Position numbers and translations under genes: made by a program. The notes beneath the pieces are model-generated. The model worked only from the letters and a program-made list of their open reading frames with translations, ran no database searches and was not told the DNA's origin. From assembly GCA_963709645.1 (NCBI GenBank), contig CAVPXP010000021.1, forward strand, positions 124,001-188,000: a stretch of DNA of 64,000 nt. The letters run 5' to 3'. Shown here one piece after another: positions 9,560 to 19,600 of the stretch. Source of the DNA: DYRB01 sp963709645 (GTDB taxonomy: Bacteria > Pseudomonadota > Gammaproteobacteria > Chromatiales > Chromatiaceae). How positions within the stretch are numbered: position 1 is the first letter of the stretch; the number at the start of each line of letters is the position of its first letter.

Positions 9560-10504
9560 ATGAATCAGATAACGGAATCGATTGGGTTTATCCGCGCCCT
9601 GAACGCGGCAGCCGCAACACTGGTGCTGGGTGCCTGCGCGTCTTCGGGTGGGGAGTCCGTTTACCAGCAGGCGGCCGGCGCGAGGGACGACCCGAAGACT
9701 ATCGAACGCCTCGTCGGCCAGGCGGAGGACCTCACCGTCGTGGACTGCCTGCTCCCAGGCAAGATGCGCCGAATGGGGAGCACCATCACCTGGGTGACCC
9801 GACCGCGCCCCGTCAAGCAGATCGCGACCGATTGCGAGATCCTGGGTGGTCAGTACATCCTGTTCGACCGCGCCAATCCAGACACGGCATTGAGTGTATG
9901 GACGTCCGCTGCCGAAGCGGGAGATCCTACCGCCCAGACTTATGTCGGCGAGATCTACGAGCGCGGACTTGGCCGACCGCGGGATTATGGGACAGCGGCC
10001 CTCTGGTACCGAAAGGCCGCGGATCAGGGATACCCGCGCGCGCAGCTGCGGTTGGGGACCCTCTACGAGAAAGGTCTCGGTGTCGAGCGAGACCCGGTCA
10101 AGGCTTTGGACCTTTACCGCAAAGCGGCCGGGTTGTCGGAAGACAAGGTCGTCTATCTCTCCCAGGCCCTTGCAGCGGCCCGCGCCTCCCAGGCGGCGGA
10201 GGCCGGAAAAGCGGCATACCAAGCGAAGGCCCGGGCCCAGTTTCAGCAGATCCGGTCAGAACGCAGCTCCAGCGACCAAAGGGTCCGCAGTGCGGAGGCA
10301 CAAGTCGAGCAAGCCAAGGAGGAGGTGGTACGCAGTGGACGCCGGACACGGACGCTCGAACAACCAACCCCGGCGATCACGGCGAGGGGCAGGCTCATCG
10401 ATCAGTATGTCGCTGTGACCCAACAGGCCGAAAGTCAGCGACTCGTGAGCGAAAGCCAGCGGCGCATAGAGGAACTCGCCCAACCCATCGTCGCGCAGAG
10501 GTAG
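9560..10504 (+). CDS. Sel1-repeat lipoprotein
   Basis: A 314-residue predicted lipoprotein. A hydrophobic segment ends at LGAC, a fair lipobox with Cys near residue 26. Residues about 110-190 hold two or three Sel1-type repeats, for example AQTYVGEIYERGLG, AALWYRKAADQGYPRAQLRLGTLYEKGLG (read as two overlapping units). The C-terminal third is Gln/Arg/Glu-rich and likely coiled coil. AGGAAGG lies upstream of the ATG. It follows the kinase-FGE gene by 120 bases and may be co-transcribed. Sel1 proteins usually scaffold envelope complexes. A role like the TagQ lipoprotein of the T6SS phosphorylation pathway is possible by position, but I see no sequence signature for it. Confidence 0.75.
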   Translation: MNQITESIGFIRALNAAAATLVLGACASSGGESVYQQAAGARDDPKTIERLVGQAEDLTVVDCLLPGKMRRMGSTITWVTRPRPVKQIATDCEILGGQYILFDRANPDTALSVWTSAAEAGDPTAQTYVGEIYERGLGRPRDYGTAALWYRKAADQGYPRAQLRLGTLYEKGLGVERDPVKALDLYRKAAGLSEDKVVYLSQALAAARASQAAEAGKAAYQAKARAQFQQIRSERSSSDQRVRSAEAQVEQAKEEVVRSGRRTRTLEQPTPAITARGRLIDQYVAVTQQAESQRLVSESQRRIEELAQPIVAQR

Positions 10505-10923
10505 TGCCTGTCGCAGCGGGTTCGGTCCCGCACCCGTATCCGCTGGGTCGGCAGGTTCTCGCCTGTCCCCCATTTCCGTGTCCAGCACCCCGAACGCGGG
10601 CTGGGCAACGATTCACGCCTCGACGCTCTGGCCCCGTCGGACTCAGTCGCGGACCAATCATTCTGGCTTGTATCTTTCTCGTCACATCTGGTCACTTTGC
10701 GGTAGGTCGTGCGTGACAAGTCGTTGTCAGTGACCTACCTTTATCCGGGCATGTGTGGTCGACCGTACGTGTTGCGAATTGCATACAATGGGTGTCCGGT
10801 ATGCAAACAGTAGAATTCTCGGGACAGATTACGGAAGGCCAAGAGGCGCGTTTGCCGTCTGGCGCCACGAGGTGGCCGCACGTTTCCGCGCAATGGGTCT
10901 TAGAGCAGGCAAGGGGGTAGAAG
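10505..10923. other. Intergenic region, no gene seen
   Basis: About 420 bases between the Sel1 lipoprotein and the autotransporter. The composition is less GC-rich than the flanking genes. Short open frames here have no family-like content. A promoter for the autotransporter gene is expected, but no clear box was found. Confidence 0.4.
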
Positions 10924-13047
10924 ATGGGAACGGGGCTGATTTGTTGCACTAGGTGGGGCGGTGATCACCCTGTTGATGGAAGTGATGGGGGCACGCGTTC
11001 ATTGCGACGCGTCTTTCAGGCGCGCTGGTTACTGTTTCTTCCGATCGCTCTCGTCGGCCTGCTTTTTTCCCCCCGAGCCTTTGCGGCTGTCACCACGGCG
11101 ACGATCGCCGCATCACCAAGCCAGATTAACGAGGGCGGTTCAAGCGAATTCTCCGTTGCGCTGACGACCGACAGCATCACCGGGGCCCCCCATGATGCCA
11201 CTGTCGTGGTGGGAGTAGCCGGCTCTGCGACTTTGGGCGTGGACTACGAAATTGTGGGATATCCGCAAACCCCAATAACGCTGCAGTTCACCGGCTTCTT
11301 AAATGCGACTCAGAGCATCACGGTTAGGGCATTGAACGACACTGCCTTCCCTGAAAGCCCGGAAAGCATCATTCTCACAGTGACCCAATGCGCCTGGACA
11401 AACGCATCGGAAGGGTCGGGATCTTGCCCCACAGGATCTTCGGCGACAGTGACGATCATCGACGCGACGCCCGCGCCGGTCGCCACCATCGAGGCAACCT
11501 CTGGCAACGGTCAAGTGGCGTCGACGGGCGTGCCCTTGCAGCCGTTCGTCGTGACGGTCACGTCGGACGGTTCCCCCGCGGCGGGCGTCCCGATCGTGTG
11601 GACCCTGGTAAGCGGTGGGGGGTCCTTGTCCAATGGTCGGACGCTGACCGACGCCCAAGGACAGGCCAGTTCGACCCTGACGCCGAGCAGCAACGGCGAG
11701 TTCGTCGTCAGGGCGCAGGTCGAGGGTACGACTCAATCGGTCACATTCACCGCCTTGTTCAACCCGCTCGCCGGCCTGCCCGGGCTTACGGGTCCCCAGC
11801 GTTCGATGGCGACGACCCTGGATACCCTCTGCCCTAAGCTCGCCGGGACTGCCGATCAAAGGGCCCTGACGGCCGGCGAGCAGGATCTGCTCACTCAATG
11901 TCAGACGCTGATCAGCAGCTCCGTGACCGATCCCAGCGCCGCTGCGCAAGGCGTGGCGGCCTTGACACCCGAACAGGCAAGTGCTCCGCGCAAGCTTGCC
12001 ACCCAGGTCGCCGGTTCCCAGATCGACAACATCGTGACACGCCTGATGGCACTCCGCCGCGGAGCGCGGGGCATCAGTCTGCGCAATCTGACCGCTAACA
12101 TGGACGGCCAGAGCGTCGACGGTAATACGGCTGAAGGCGTGTCAAAGCAACTGGGCGGAACGGGCGGTGGGGCGAGCGCCGATGACACCTATGAGTTTGA
12201 GCGTTTGGGCATCTTCATCAACGGCAACATTGATTGGGGCAGCAAGGACAGGAGTGCCAACGAAGACGGATTCGATTTTAGTACCCAGGGGATCACCGCG
12301 GGCGTCGACTACCGGTTTTTGGAGGGTCTGGTGTTGGGGCTTGCGTTCGGATATGGCAACACGGATGCCGACATCGACTCCAATGGCGGCGATATCGGCG
12401 CCAACGCCTGGAGCAGCACCATTTACGGAACCTACTACGCGACGGATCACTTCTACGTGGAGGGATCTGGGATGTATGGCTGGAATAATTTCGATCAGAC
12501 CCGCAACATCAGCTACAGCCTCCTTGGCGGGGCGCGCGAGGCCAATGCAGACTTTGGCGGCAGTCAATATGCCCTCATGTTTGGGACGGGATACGACTTT
12601 ATACGCGGCCCGGGAATCCTCGACATCTACGGACGTTTGAGGTACGTGAAGGTGGATCTCGATAGCTACCGTGAACAGGGCGCGTCCGGTTTGGACCTCA
12701 CCATCGACGGCCAGGAGGCAACCTCCTTGATGAGCATCCTCGGCGTCAACTACACGGGTTCCATCAGCCTTGCCAAGGTCGTGCTGGTTCCTCAGGGCTG
12801 GTTCGAGTGGCTGCATGAGTACGACGATGGCGACGATGAGGTGACCGGAGTCTTCGTTAACGATCCGAACCGTATCCCCTTTGCACTGGCGACCGACAGC
12901 TTTGACACCGACTCCTTCCGCGTCGGCTTGGGGGTCGGGGCCCAGTTCGGGCAGGGTAGAACGGCCTTTGTGACCTACGAGGCGCGCGTGGGGCTCAATA
13001 ATTACACCGAGCAAACGGCGAATTTCGGCGTGCGTCTGGACTTTTAG
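10924..13047 (+). CDS. Autotransporter-domain outer-membrane protein with Calx-beta and Big-1-like passenger
   Basis: A 707-residue surface protein. A long N-terminal region ends in a signal peptide cut after PRAFA (near residue 54). The passenger has a Calx-beta-like domain (about 55-180; INEGGSSEFSVAL, GVDYEIVG, ALNDTAFPESPE) and a Big-1-like Ig domain (about 185-278; VPIVWTLVSGGGSLS, TDAQGQASS). A helical linker follows, then a 12-strand-type autotransporter barrel (about 425-707) ending in Phe (VRLDF), as expected for BAM-inserted proteins. Barrel strands such as ITAGVDYRFLEGLVLGLAFGY are clear. It sits inside the kinase region without an obvious link to secretion control. It is convergent with the hydrolase gene, overlapping it by four bases. 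The frame is intact. Confidence 0.85.
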   Translation: MGTGLICCTRWGGDHPVDGSDGGTRSLRRVFQARWLLFLPIALVGLLFSPRAFAAVTTATIAASPSQINEGGSSEFSVALTTDSITGAPHDATVVVGVAGSATLGVDYEIVGYPQTPITLQFTGFLNATQSITVRALNDTAFPESPESIILTVTQCAWTNASEGSGSCPTGSSATVTIIDATPAPVATIEATSGNGQVASTGVPLQPFVVTVTSDGSPAAGVPIVWTLVSGGGSLSNGRTLTDAQGQASSTLTPSSNGEFVVRAQVEGTTQSVTFTALFNPLAGLPGLTGPQRSMATTLDTLCPKLAGTADQRALTAGEQDLLTQCQTLISSSVTDPSAAAQGVAALTPEQASAPRKLATQVAGSQIDNIVTRLMALRRGARGISLRNLTANMDGQSVDGNTAEGVSKQLGGTGGGASADDTYEFERLGIFINGNIDWGSKDRSANEDGFDFSTQGITAGVDYRFLEGLVLGLAFGYGNTDADIDSNGGDIGANAWSSTIYGTYYATDHFYVEGSGMYGWNNFDQTRNISYSLLGGAREANADFGGSQYALMFGTGYDFIRGPGILDIYGRLRYVKVDLDSYREQGASGLDLTIDGQEATSLMSILGVNYTGSISLAKVVLVPQGWFEWLHEYDDGDDEVTGVFVNDPNRIPFALATDSFDTDSFRVGLGVGAQFGQGRTAFVTYEARVGLNNYTEQTANFGVRLDF

Positions 13048-13943
13048 GGGCGAGTCTCTGCAGTTGCCGGATGGGCCTGAAGCGCTTGCAGGTCCAACGC
13101 GAATTGGTGATGCGTGAGCCCAGCGAGGATGGCCGGCCAGGCGTGCTCCCAGCAGCACCGATGGTCGAAACCGGGTACGACAACGAATTGCGCGTTCGGC
13201 TGGCCGGCTGCGGTTGGCCCTGACAAGCCGGTAGGGACCTGGAGGTCCCGTTTGCCCGCAAGGTGGATCTGTCGGATGTGGGCCGGCAGTGGTGGCTGTG
13301 TTGCCGGGTTGAGGGAGCCTCGGAGGCGGCTGTAGCCGTGGTGATCCGCCCAAGCCGTGACGTCCAGATTGGCGGCAATCGTTATCACGCCTCGTACTTG
13401 CTCCATCCGCGCGGCAATGAGCATGGCCAGCACCCCACCTCCGCTGTAACCGATGAGTGTGACCTCGCGGTCGCTGCCGTGGCCCAAGGCACGCTGCAGA
13501 GCCGCGGTCATGCTCCTTACGACTTCCTCGCTATAGCGTCCCTGTGTCCACAGCCAAGGCGAGCAGCCGGGAGATTCTGCCAGCCCCTGGTAGCAGGGGC
13601 GCCCGATGTAGAGGGCCGGACCGGGATCGTGCGACATGAGTTGTAGCGCGAGAGGAGTCCGGGGGGTCGGATCCCGGGCAATACGTGTGCGGGTAATCCA
13701 AGGGAGGCCGTCCCCTTCGAGGTAGACATGCACAGGGCTCGACTTGTCCCAACTCCCCTGGCGGTAGACTAGATGTTGGAAGGGGTCCCCCGCGATCATC
13801 GATTGGTCGCGGCCGACCGCTTCCTTATGGACCCCGGTCCTTTGTAATGGCCAACTGCAGCCGAGGATGCTGAAGATCAACGAACCGGCCATGAACAGGG
13901 CCCAGCGCTTCAATAGACGCCACTCCAAGATAGTGAATACCAA
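13044..13943 (-). CDS. Lipoprotein-like alpha/beta hydrolase
   Basis: A 299-residue predicted hydrolase. The N-terminus has a membrane-spanning stretch ending at SILGC, a likely lipobox near residue 29, so it may be membrane-anchored and face the periplasm. The core shows VHVYLEGDG, the oxyanion strand, and the nucleophile elbow GYSGGG (about residues 166-171). A late FDHRCCWE supplies the probable catalytic His. Substrate is unknown; the pattern fits esterase/lipase-like proteins of the DUF-type alpha/beta families. It is convergent with the autotransporter and stands alone on the minus strand between two plus-strand blocks. The frame is intact. Confidence 0.75.
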   Translation of the reverse strand: MVFTILEWRLLKRWALFMAGSLIFSILGCSWPLQRTGVHKEAVGRDQSMIAGDPFQHLVYRQGSWDKSSPVHVYLEGDGLPWITRTRIARDPTPRTPLALQLMSHDPGPALYIGRPCYQGLAESPGCSPWLWTQGRYSEEVVRSMTAALQRALGHGSDREVTLIGYSGGGVLAMLIAARMEQVRGVITIAANLDVTAWADHHGYSRLRGSLNPATQPPLPAHIRQIHLAGKRDLQVPTGLSGPTAAGQPNAQFVVVPGFDHRCCWEHAWPAILAGLTHHQFALDLQALQAHPATAETRP

Positions 13944-14040
13944 CGCTGGGGGTCGTTGTCGGACAGCCGACGGTGCATCGGTTGAAGGGCTTGACCACCA
14001 CTGCCTAGTATAGGAGCACGCCCCAACCCGGGGCCCCTGA

Positions 14041-15098
14041 GCGCCAGCAGTCGATTACACTGGGGCCGCCGAAGCCGATCCTGCGCGCCGGTTGCATCGG
14101 GGCCAGATGACTGCCTGGGGACGGAGCCGATCGATGAGTCCAGAAGATAACCGGGTCGTGACCCCCGAGGCCGCCGATGACGGCGGAGCGACGGTCGTGC
14201 GCCTGGATCCGGTTGCACCCCATGGCATTGCCCCCGGGACCCTGTTGGTCAACACCTACCGGGTCGAGCGCCTGCTCGGCGGCGGCGGCATGGGGGAGGT
14301 CTATCTGGCCCGCCATACCGGGCTTGAGACCCGGCACGCCATCAAGGTGATCCGCCCCGCCATGGCCATGAACCGCCAGGTCATGGACCTCTTTTATCGC
14401 GAAGCGCGGGTACTGCGCGGGGTGCGCCACGACGCCGTGGTGAGCTACGACGGCTTCGTGCGAGACGACCAAGGGCGCGACTACCTGGTCATGGAGTATG
14501 TGGAGGGCTCCTCCCTCGCCGACCGGCTGCGCCGCGGGCCGCTCAACCCCGCAGAGGTACTCAGCCTGCGGGACCGGCTCGCCGCCGGGCTTGCCGAGGC
14601 CCACCGCTGTGGGGCGGTGCATCGGGACATCTCCCCGGACAACGTCATACTGCCCGGAGAGCGCATCGAAGCCGCCAAGCTCATCGACTTCGGGGTTTGC
14701 AAACTCACCGACCCGACCCAGGAGACCATCATCGGCTCCTCCTTCGCCGGCAAATACCGCTACGCGTCGCCCGAGCAGCTTGGCCTGTTCGGGGGTGGAG
14801 TGGACGCCCGCTCCGACATCTACAGTCTGGGTCTGATTCTCGCCGCCGCCGCCCAGGGGCGCCCCCTGGGCATGGGCGACAGCATCGAGGGCGCGCTGCG
14901 CAGCCGCCAGAGCGTACCCGACCTCAGCGGGGTCCCCGCGGGTCTGCGCGACTGGCTCGTGGCGATGCTGCAACCCGACCCTGCGCAACGCCCGGCCACC
15001 ATGGAGGCGCTGCTCGAGCACTGGCCGGCGGCTGGCGGCGGGACGCAGCGGTCGCCGGGTCGCACCGCCACGGAGGCCGCGGCGCGCTCTGGCCGCGG
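14041..15098 (+). repeat. Long direct repeat, copy 2 (1,058 bp, exact)
   Basis: Exact partner of 7197-8254, in the same orientation. It covers the upstream region, start codon and whole catalytic domain of the second kinase. The flanking bases differ on both sides, and the following membrane-helix codons are similar but carry scattered substitutions. Confidence 0.9.
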
Positions 15099-15625
15099 TA
15101 GGCGCGGGTTGATGTGGGCGATCGGGCTGGTGTTGCTCGTCGCCATTGCCGGCGGTCTTTACTGGCTGCTGCGACCGCTGCCAGTAGTGGAGCCCCAACC
15201 GGAGCCAGTACCCAACCGCAACCGCAACCGCAACCCCAACCGCAACCCCTGCCATGGGGGAACTCCGTGACCTAATCCGCGAGGGCCGACTGGATGACGC
15301 CTTCGCGCTGGCCCAGGACCGCTTGAGCGCCGGGAGGCCACCCCCGGCAGAGGATCTCTGGGCACTGGGCCAAGGGTTGCTCAAGGCGCGGCGACTCGAT
15401 CAAGCCTTCGCCCTGATCCGGGAGCTGGCGAACGCCGGACACGGCCCCGCTGCCTTCGCCTTGGCAGAGATGTACGATCCGTTGCATTGGTCCAAGGACA
15501 ACTCGCCCTTCTCCAAGCCCAATGGGGCCAAGGCGCGAGACTGGTACCGTCGTGCTGCCGAGGCTGGGGTGCCAGACGCCGATGCGCGACTCAAGGCCGT
15601 CGATAGTGCCGAGGAGGCGCCATGA
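14134..15625 (+). CDS. ppkA: Membrane Ser/Thr kinase with Sel1-like extracytoplasmic tail (PpkA-like), frameshifted in a hexamer repeat
   Basis: Residues 1 to about 321 are identical to the kinase at 7290, including Lys71, HRD and DFG. A membrane helix follows (WAIGLVLLVAIAGGLYWLL), then a short Pro/Gln-type linker encoded by AACCGC hexamers (15214-15249). Reading straight on, the protein ends at 15270. The overlapping frame (15254-15625) encodes a helical Sel1-like domain (DDAFALAQDRL, KARDWYRRAAEAGVPDADARL). A one-base slip in the hexamer tract would join them into one kinase-TM-Sel1 protein of about 497 residues. The stop overlaps the ATG of the vWA gene. In Pseudomonas PpkA the kinase and vWA parts are one protein; here they appear split. 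The symbol is given by pathway analogy. Confidence 0.75.
15214..15249 (+). repeat. Hexanucleotide tandem repeat (AACCGC/AACCCC, six units)
   Basis: Six tandem hexamers encode the linker after the membrane helix of the second kinase. The reading frame of the downstream Sel1-like domain differs from that of the kinase exactly across this tract, so an indel here either truncates the kinase or is a sequencing slip. Whole-hexamer changes would not shift frame; single-base changes would. Confidence 0.8.
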
Positions 15626-17646
15626 TGCATATGTCGACCCGCCTCGGGGTTGTGGCAAGGGTCCTTGCGGTAGTCCTGGTCGGCCTCGGAGCCGCGGCGG
15701 CTGCGGCTGCCGAGCGGCAGGCCCTGCCCATGCCGGGCAAGACCAGCCTCTATCAGCGGGTGTTGACCCGCCCCGGCGCCGCTCTGCGGGATGCCCCGAG
15801 CACGACGGCCCGGCGCGGTGCCGAGGTGCCGCCGCTGAGCGTCTTCCACGTCTACGACCGGCGGCAGGTCCAGGGCTCGGACTGGCTGGAGTTGGGCACC
15901 GCCGCCGCGGATGCCGCTGTCGGCTGGCTCGCGGCGGCCGAGGTCATCGACTGGCGTCAGACCCTCACTGTCGCCTTCACGCGTAACGCCGATCGGGAGC
16001 CGGCCCTATTCTTTCGTGAGCGGGGGGGGCTGATGGGGCTACTTGAGTCCGAGACCCTGGTACCGGAGACTGAGCGCCTGCGTGCGGCGATTCGGGAGGG
16101 CCGGATCCCGGAGGGATTTCCGGTGATCGCCAAGGAGCCGGATACCTATGTGGATCCTAACCGCCAATTCTATCTGCTGCCGATCCTGGCTCACGAGCAG
16201 GTCGACCTGGAAAGCGGCCTGCGTGCGACGGTCTTGGATGTGGCGGCGGTGACGCTCCAGGCAGGGGATCCGGACCTGCTCGCCCAGGGTGCGGGGGGCG
16301 GCGGCGGTGCGTCAGCGGGGACAGGGGATGCCCCGGCTGGGGCGCCTGCGGACTATCGTGCCGGGGTGGTCTTCGTGGTCGACACCACAACCTCCATGGG
16401 TCCCTACATCGACCGCACCCGCGCGGCCATCCGCCGCATCTACGATCGGCTCAAGGGCTCGCCGATGGGCGACGCACTGAGCTTCGGACTGGTAGCCTTT
16501 CGGGACAACACCGAGGTGACCCCCGGCCTGGAGTATGTAAGCCGGGTGGCTGCCACCCTGGAGGACGGCCGGGACCCGTCGGGCTTCTTCGGCAAGGTGA
16601 ACCGCGTGGAGGCGACCAATGTCTCCAGCCGGGGGTTCAACGAGGATGCGTTTGCCGGGGTCTACGACGCCATCGAGTCCATCGACTGGCGGGGCTACGC
16701 GGGCCGTTTCGTCGTGCTGATCACCGACGCCGGCGCGCGCGAGGCCAATGACCCCCTATCGCGCACCCACCTGGGGGCCGAGCGCCTGCGCCTCCTGGCC
16801 CAGGAAAAGGACCAGACTGCCGGCGGCGGCAAGATCGCCATCGCGGCCCTGCACCTCCTCACCCCAGAGGGCCGCCAGACCCATCAGCTCGCCGCTGCCC
16901 AGTATCACACCCTGACCCGCTGGGGTGACGCCGGTGACCTCTATTTCCCGGTGAAGGGGGGCTCGGTGGATGCCTTCGGCTCCCAGGTGGATGCGCTTGC
17001 CGACGCCCTGGTGCAGCAACTGGAGGGCATCCGCTCGGGCCGAATCATTCAGGTGCCCGAGGGACCTCAGGCCACTGAGGTGGAGCGCAAGACCGCCCTG
17101 GTCGGGCGTGCCATGCAGCTCGCCTATCTGGGGCGGGAGGCCGGTAGCCGGGCGCCGCGCCTGATCGATGGCTGGGTCAGCGACCGCGACCTCACGGACC
17201 CGTCCCAGAAGGTTCTGGAGGTGCGGGTCCTCATCGGCAAGAACCAGTTGAGCAACCTCCAGGAGACCCTGGAGGCCATCGTTGCCGCCGGGGAGCGTAC
17301 CACCATGACCGCCAAGGACTTCTTCGGCCAGTTGCGGGGTGCCGCGGCGGCCCTGGCTCGTGACCCGGACAAGGTCAGCACGTTGCAGGTGAAGCGCCTG
17401 GCGGATGTGGGCCTGGTGGGGGAGTGGCTGGACGATCTGCCCTACACCAGCCAGATCATGAATCTTACCGAGTCCCGTTGGCTGGCGCGCTCCTACGCGG
17501 AGCAACAAGAGGTGCTGGACGCCATCGAGGAGAAGATCCGGCTCTACCGCCGCATCCATGACGATACGGACCGTTGGATCGATCTGAGCGGGCGCGCCTC
17601 CAAGGGCGAGTCGGTCACCACCATCCCCTTGGACGCCCTGCCCTGA
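15622..17646 (+). CDS. Secreted SH3-like / von Willebrand factor A protein (PpkA C-terminal-like)
   Basis: A 674-residue periplasmic protein. The signal peptide ends near AAAAAAEA (about residue 30). An SH3-like domain follows (about 45-125; LRDAPSTTARRGAEV, GWLAAAEVIDW). The vWA domain (about 245-430) opens with VVFVVDTTTSMGPY, the MIDAS motif with Asp254. A helical C-terminal region (about 500-674) follows. Vault-like vWA domains bind protein partners through the metal site. In Pseudomonas the same arrangement forms the periplasmic half of PpkA. Here it is a free exported protein whose start overlaps the kinase-Sel1 stop by four bases, and it is followed directly by the tagT start (TGATG). 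This order argues for a job in the T6SS phosphorylation switch. The frame is intact. Confidence 0.82.
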   Translation: MMHMSTRLGVVARVLAVVLVGLGAAAAAAAERQALPMPGKTSLYQRVLTRPGAALRDAPSTTARRGAEVPPLSVFHVYDRRQVQGSDWLELGTAAADAAVGWLAAAEVIDWRQTLTVAFTRNADREPALFFRERGGLMGLLESETLVPETERLRAAIREGRIPEGFPVIAKEPDTYVDPNRQFYLLPILAHEQVDLESGLRATVLDVAAVTLQAGDPDLLAQGAGGGGGASAGTGDAPAGAPADYRAGVVFVVDTTTSMGPYIDRTRAAIRRIYDRLKGSPMGDALSFGLVAFRDNTEVTPGLEYVSRVAATLEDGRDPSGFFGKVNRVEATNVSSRGFNEDAFAGVYDAIESIDWRGYAGRFVVLITDAGAREANDPLSRTHLGAERLRLLAQEKDQTAGGGKIAIAALHLLTPEGRQTHQLAAAQYHTLTRWGDAGDLYFPVKGGSVDAFGSQVDALADALVQQLEGIRSGRIIQVPEGPQATEVERKTALVGRAMQLAYLGREAGSRAPRLIDGWVSDRDLTDPSQKVLEVRVLIGKNQLSNLQETLEAIVAAGERTTMTAKDFFGQLRGAAAALARDPDKVSTLQVKRLADVGLVGEWLDDLPYTSQIMNLTESRWLARSYAEQQEVLDAIEEKIRLYRRIHDDTDRWIDLSGRASKGESVTTIPLDALP

Positions 17647-18374
17647 TGGCCCCCTCGCCGCCGGTCTATCTGTGCCGGGCACTTGTGAAGCGTCGGCAGG
17701 CAGGGGGAACCCGATTCGAGCTCCTGGTGCCGGAGCTGAGGGTCCGCCCGGGGGAGGTGGTAGTCCTGCGCGGCCAGAGCGGCTGCGGCAAGAGCACCCT
17801 CCTCGACCTGCTCGCGTTTGCGCTCAGGCCCGACGGCGCCGAGACCTTCAGTTTTCATCCGGAGCACCGTCAGCCCACGGATCTGCTCCGGCTCTGGGGG
17901 CGGCGCGACCTGGACGGGCTCGGGCGGCTGCGTGGCGCCCACGTCGGCTATGTGCTCCAGACGGGCGGACTCTTGCCCTTCCTTACCGCCCGGGAGAATA
18001 TCGCCCTGTCCTGCCGCCTGTTGGGGCAGGACCCGGCCGGTCTCGTCGAGCGCCTCGCGGAGCGGCTGGGCATCGGCCCGCAGCTCGACAAGAATCCAGG
18101 CCAGCTCTCGGTGGGGGAGCGCCAGCGGGTCGCCATCGCCCGCGCCCTGGCTCACCGCCCGAGTGTGCTGCTGGCGGATGAGCCTACGGCCTCGGTGGAC
18201 CCGGTGAATGCGGCCGCTATCCTGGATCTGCTCTTGGAACTGGTGCGCCAGGCGGGGGTGACCGCGGTGATCGCGAGCCACGACTGGCACCCGGACGGGA
18301 TCCCCGGGGTCCAGGTGCTCGAGCACCGCATCGAGCGCGACGGCGAGACCACGCGATCGCTGTTCTGGAACTGA
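17646..18374 (+). CDS. tagT: TagT-like ABC transporter ATPase
   Basis: A 242-residue ABC ATPase of the LolD/MacB type. ATG 17646 overlaps the vWA stop and is preferred over an upstream in-frame ATG inside that gene. Visible motifs are Walker A GQSGCGKST (43-51), a Q-loop in VLQTGG, signature LSVGERQ, Walker B VLLADEP and the switch His in ASHDWH. With the following permease it forms an FtsX-type transporter that works mechanically rather than as a pump. In the T6SS pathway TagST, together with TagQ and TagR, acts upstream of PpkA. The surrounding gene order (kinase, vWA, ATPase, permease, FGE protein) supports that role. Confidence 0.85.
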   Translation: MAPSPPVYLCRALVKRRQAGGTRFELLVPELRVRPGEVVVLRGQSGCGKSTLLDLLAFALRPDGAETFSFHPEHRQPTDLLRLWGRRDLDGLGRLRGAHVGYVLQTGGLLPFLTARENIALSCRLLGQDPAGLVERLAERLGIGPQLDKNPGQLSVGERQRVAIARALAHRPSVLLADEPTASVDPVNAAAILDLLLELVRQAGVTAVIASHDWHPDGIPGVQVLEHRIERDGETTRSLFWN

Positions 18375-18381
18375 CGATCCC

Positions 18382-19600
18382 ATGCGCCCCAATCGGGAGA
18401 TCCTGCGCCTGGCGTATCGGGACTTCGCTCACGAGCGGCGTATCTCGCTGTGCTTCGTGCTTGGCCTTGATGGCGGTGCTGGCGCCGCTACTGGTCCTGT
18501 TCGGTCTCAAGTTCGGTCTGGTGGACACCCTGGCCCAGCGCCTGGTCGAATCGCCTGCCAATCGGGAGGTCTTGGCGGTGGGCAGTCGGAGCTTCGACGA
18601 GGCCTGGTTCGCCCGCATTGCGGCCCGAGCGGACGTGGCCTTCGTGGTCCCCAACACCCGTCGCATCGCCGCAAGCCTCAGCCGGCTCATGAGTCCCTCC
18701 AAGGGGACCGAACTGCGCGCCCTGCAGATGATCCCCACGGGCGCGGGCGACCCCCTGCTCGGGGCCCCTGGCCTTGCACCCTCCGGTGTGACTGAGCTGG
18801 TCCTTTCCGCGGCTGCGGCGCGCAAGCTGGCGGCCGTACCGGGTGACCGGCTGGTGGCGCGCATCGACCGCCACCGCAACGGCCAGGACGAGGGCGTGGT
18901 ATGGGAGCTGACCGTCACCGGGGTCCTGGCCCCAGAGGCCCTGGTGGAGGAGGCGGCCCTGGTGCCCCTGGCGCTTCTGGTCGCCACCGAGGACTATCGG
19001 GACGGGGTCGCGGTGCCGGAGTTGGGCTGGGAGGGCTCCGAGCCCCCGCCCCGCCCCCGGACCTATGCCCGGTTCCGGCTCTATGCGACCAGCATCTACA
19101 AGGTGGCCGAACTGGCCGCGGATCTGACCGCCGAAGGCATCGAGGTGCGTACCCAGGTGGCCGAGATCGCCGCGGTGCAGTCCCTGGATCGGAACTTGAC
19201 CCGGGTCTTCTGGCTGATTGCCCTGATCGGGACACTGGGCTTTCTGGCCTCGCTCGCGGCCAACCTGCTGGCCAACGTGGAGCGCAAGCGCCGGGAACTG
19301 TCCATCGTCCGGCTGATCGGCTTTCCAACCCTGAGCCTGGTCCTGTTCCCGGTGACCCAGGCGGTGTTGGTGGCGATGCTGGGTGCCCTTGCTGCACTGG
19401 CCCTGTACCTGCCTGTCGCTACCGCGCTGAACGGCTGGTTCGCCGAAAGCCTGCAACCGGGGGAATCCATTTGCCGGCTGCTGCCCGGTCACGTCATGAG
19501 TGCGCTCGCTGCGACTTTGCTCGGTGCGGCGGCCTCGGCCGCCTGGGCCGGCTGGCGAGCGGCGCGCATCGAGCCTGCCGAGGGACTGAGAGATGTCTAG
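18382..19600 (+). CDS. tagS: TagS-like FtsX-family ABC permease (one frameshift)
   Basis: Permease partner of TagT. The start at 18382 gives a cytoplasmic N-terminus (MRPNREILRLAYRDFAHE), and a one-base slip near 18460 moves into the frame carrying the first helix (LMAVLAPLLVLFGLKFG). A large periplasmic domain follows (about 55-265), then three C-terminal helices of the FtsX domain (LIALIGTLGFLASLAANLLA, LFPVTQAVLVAMLGALAALAL and a last one near 19500-19560). Repaired length is about 405 residues, normal for TagS. The end overlaps the tagR start by eight bases, showing tight coupling. The indel is most likely a sequencing error because both parts are well conserved. Confidence 0.82.
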
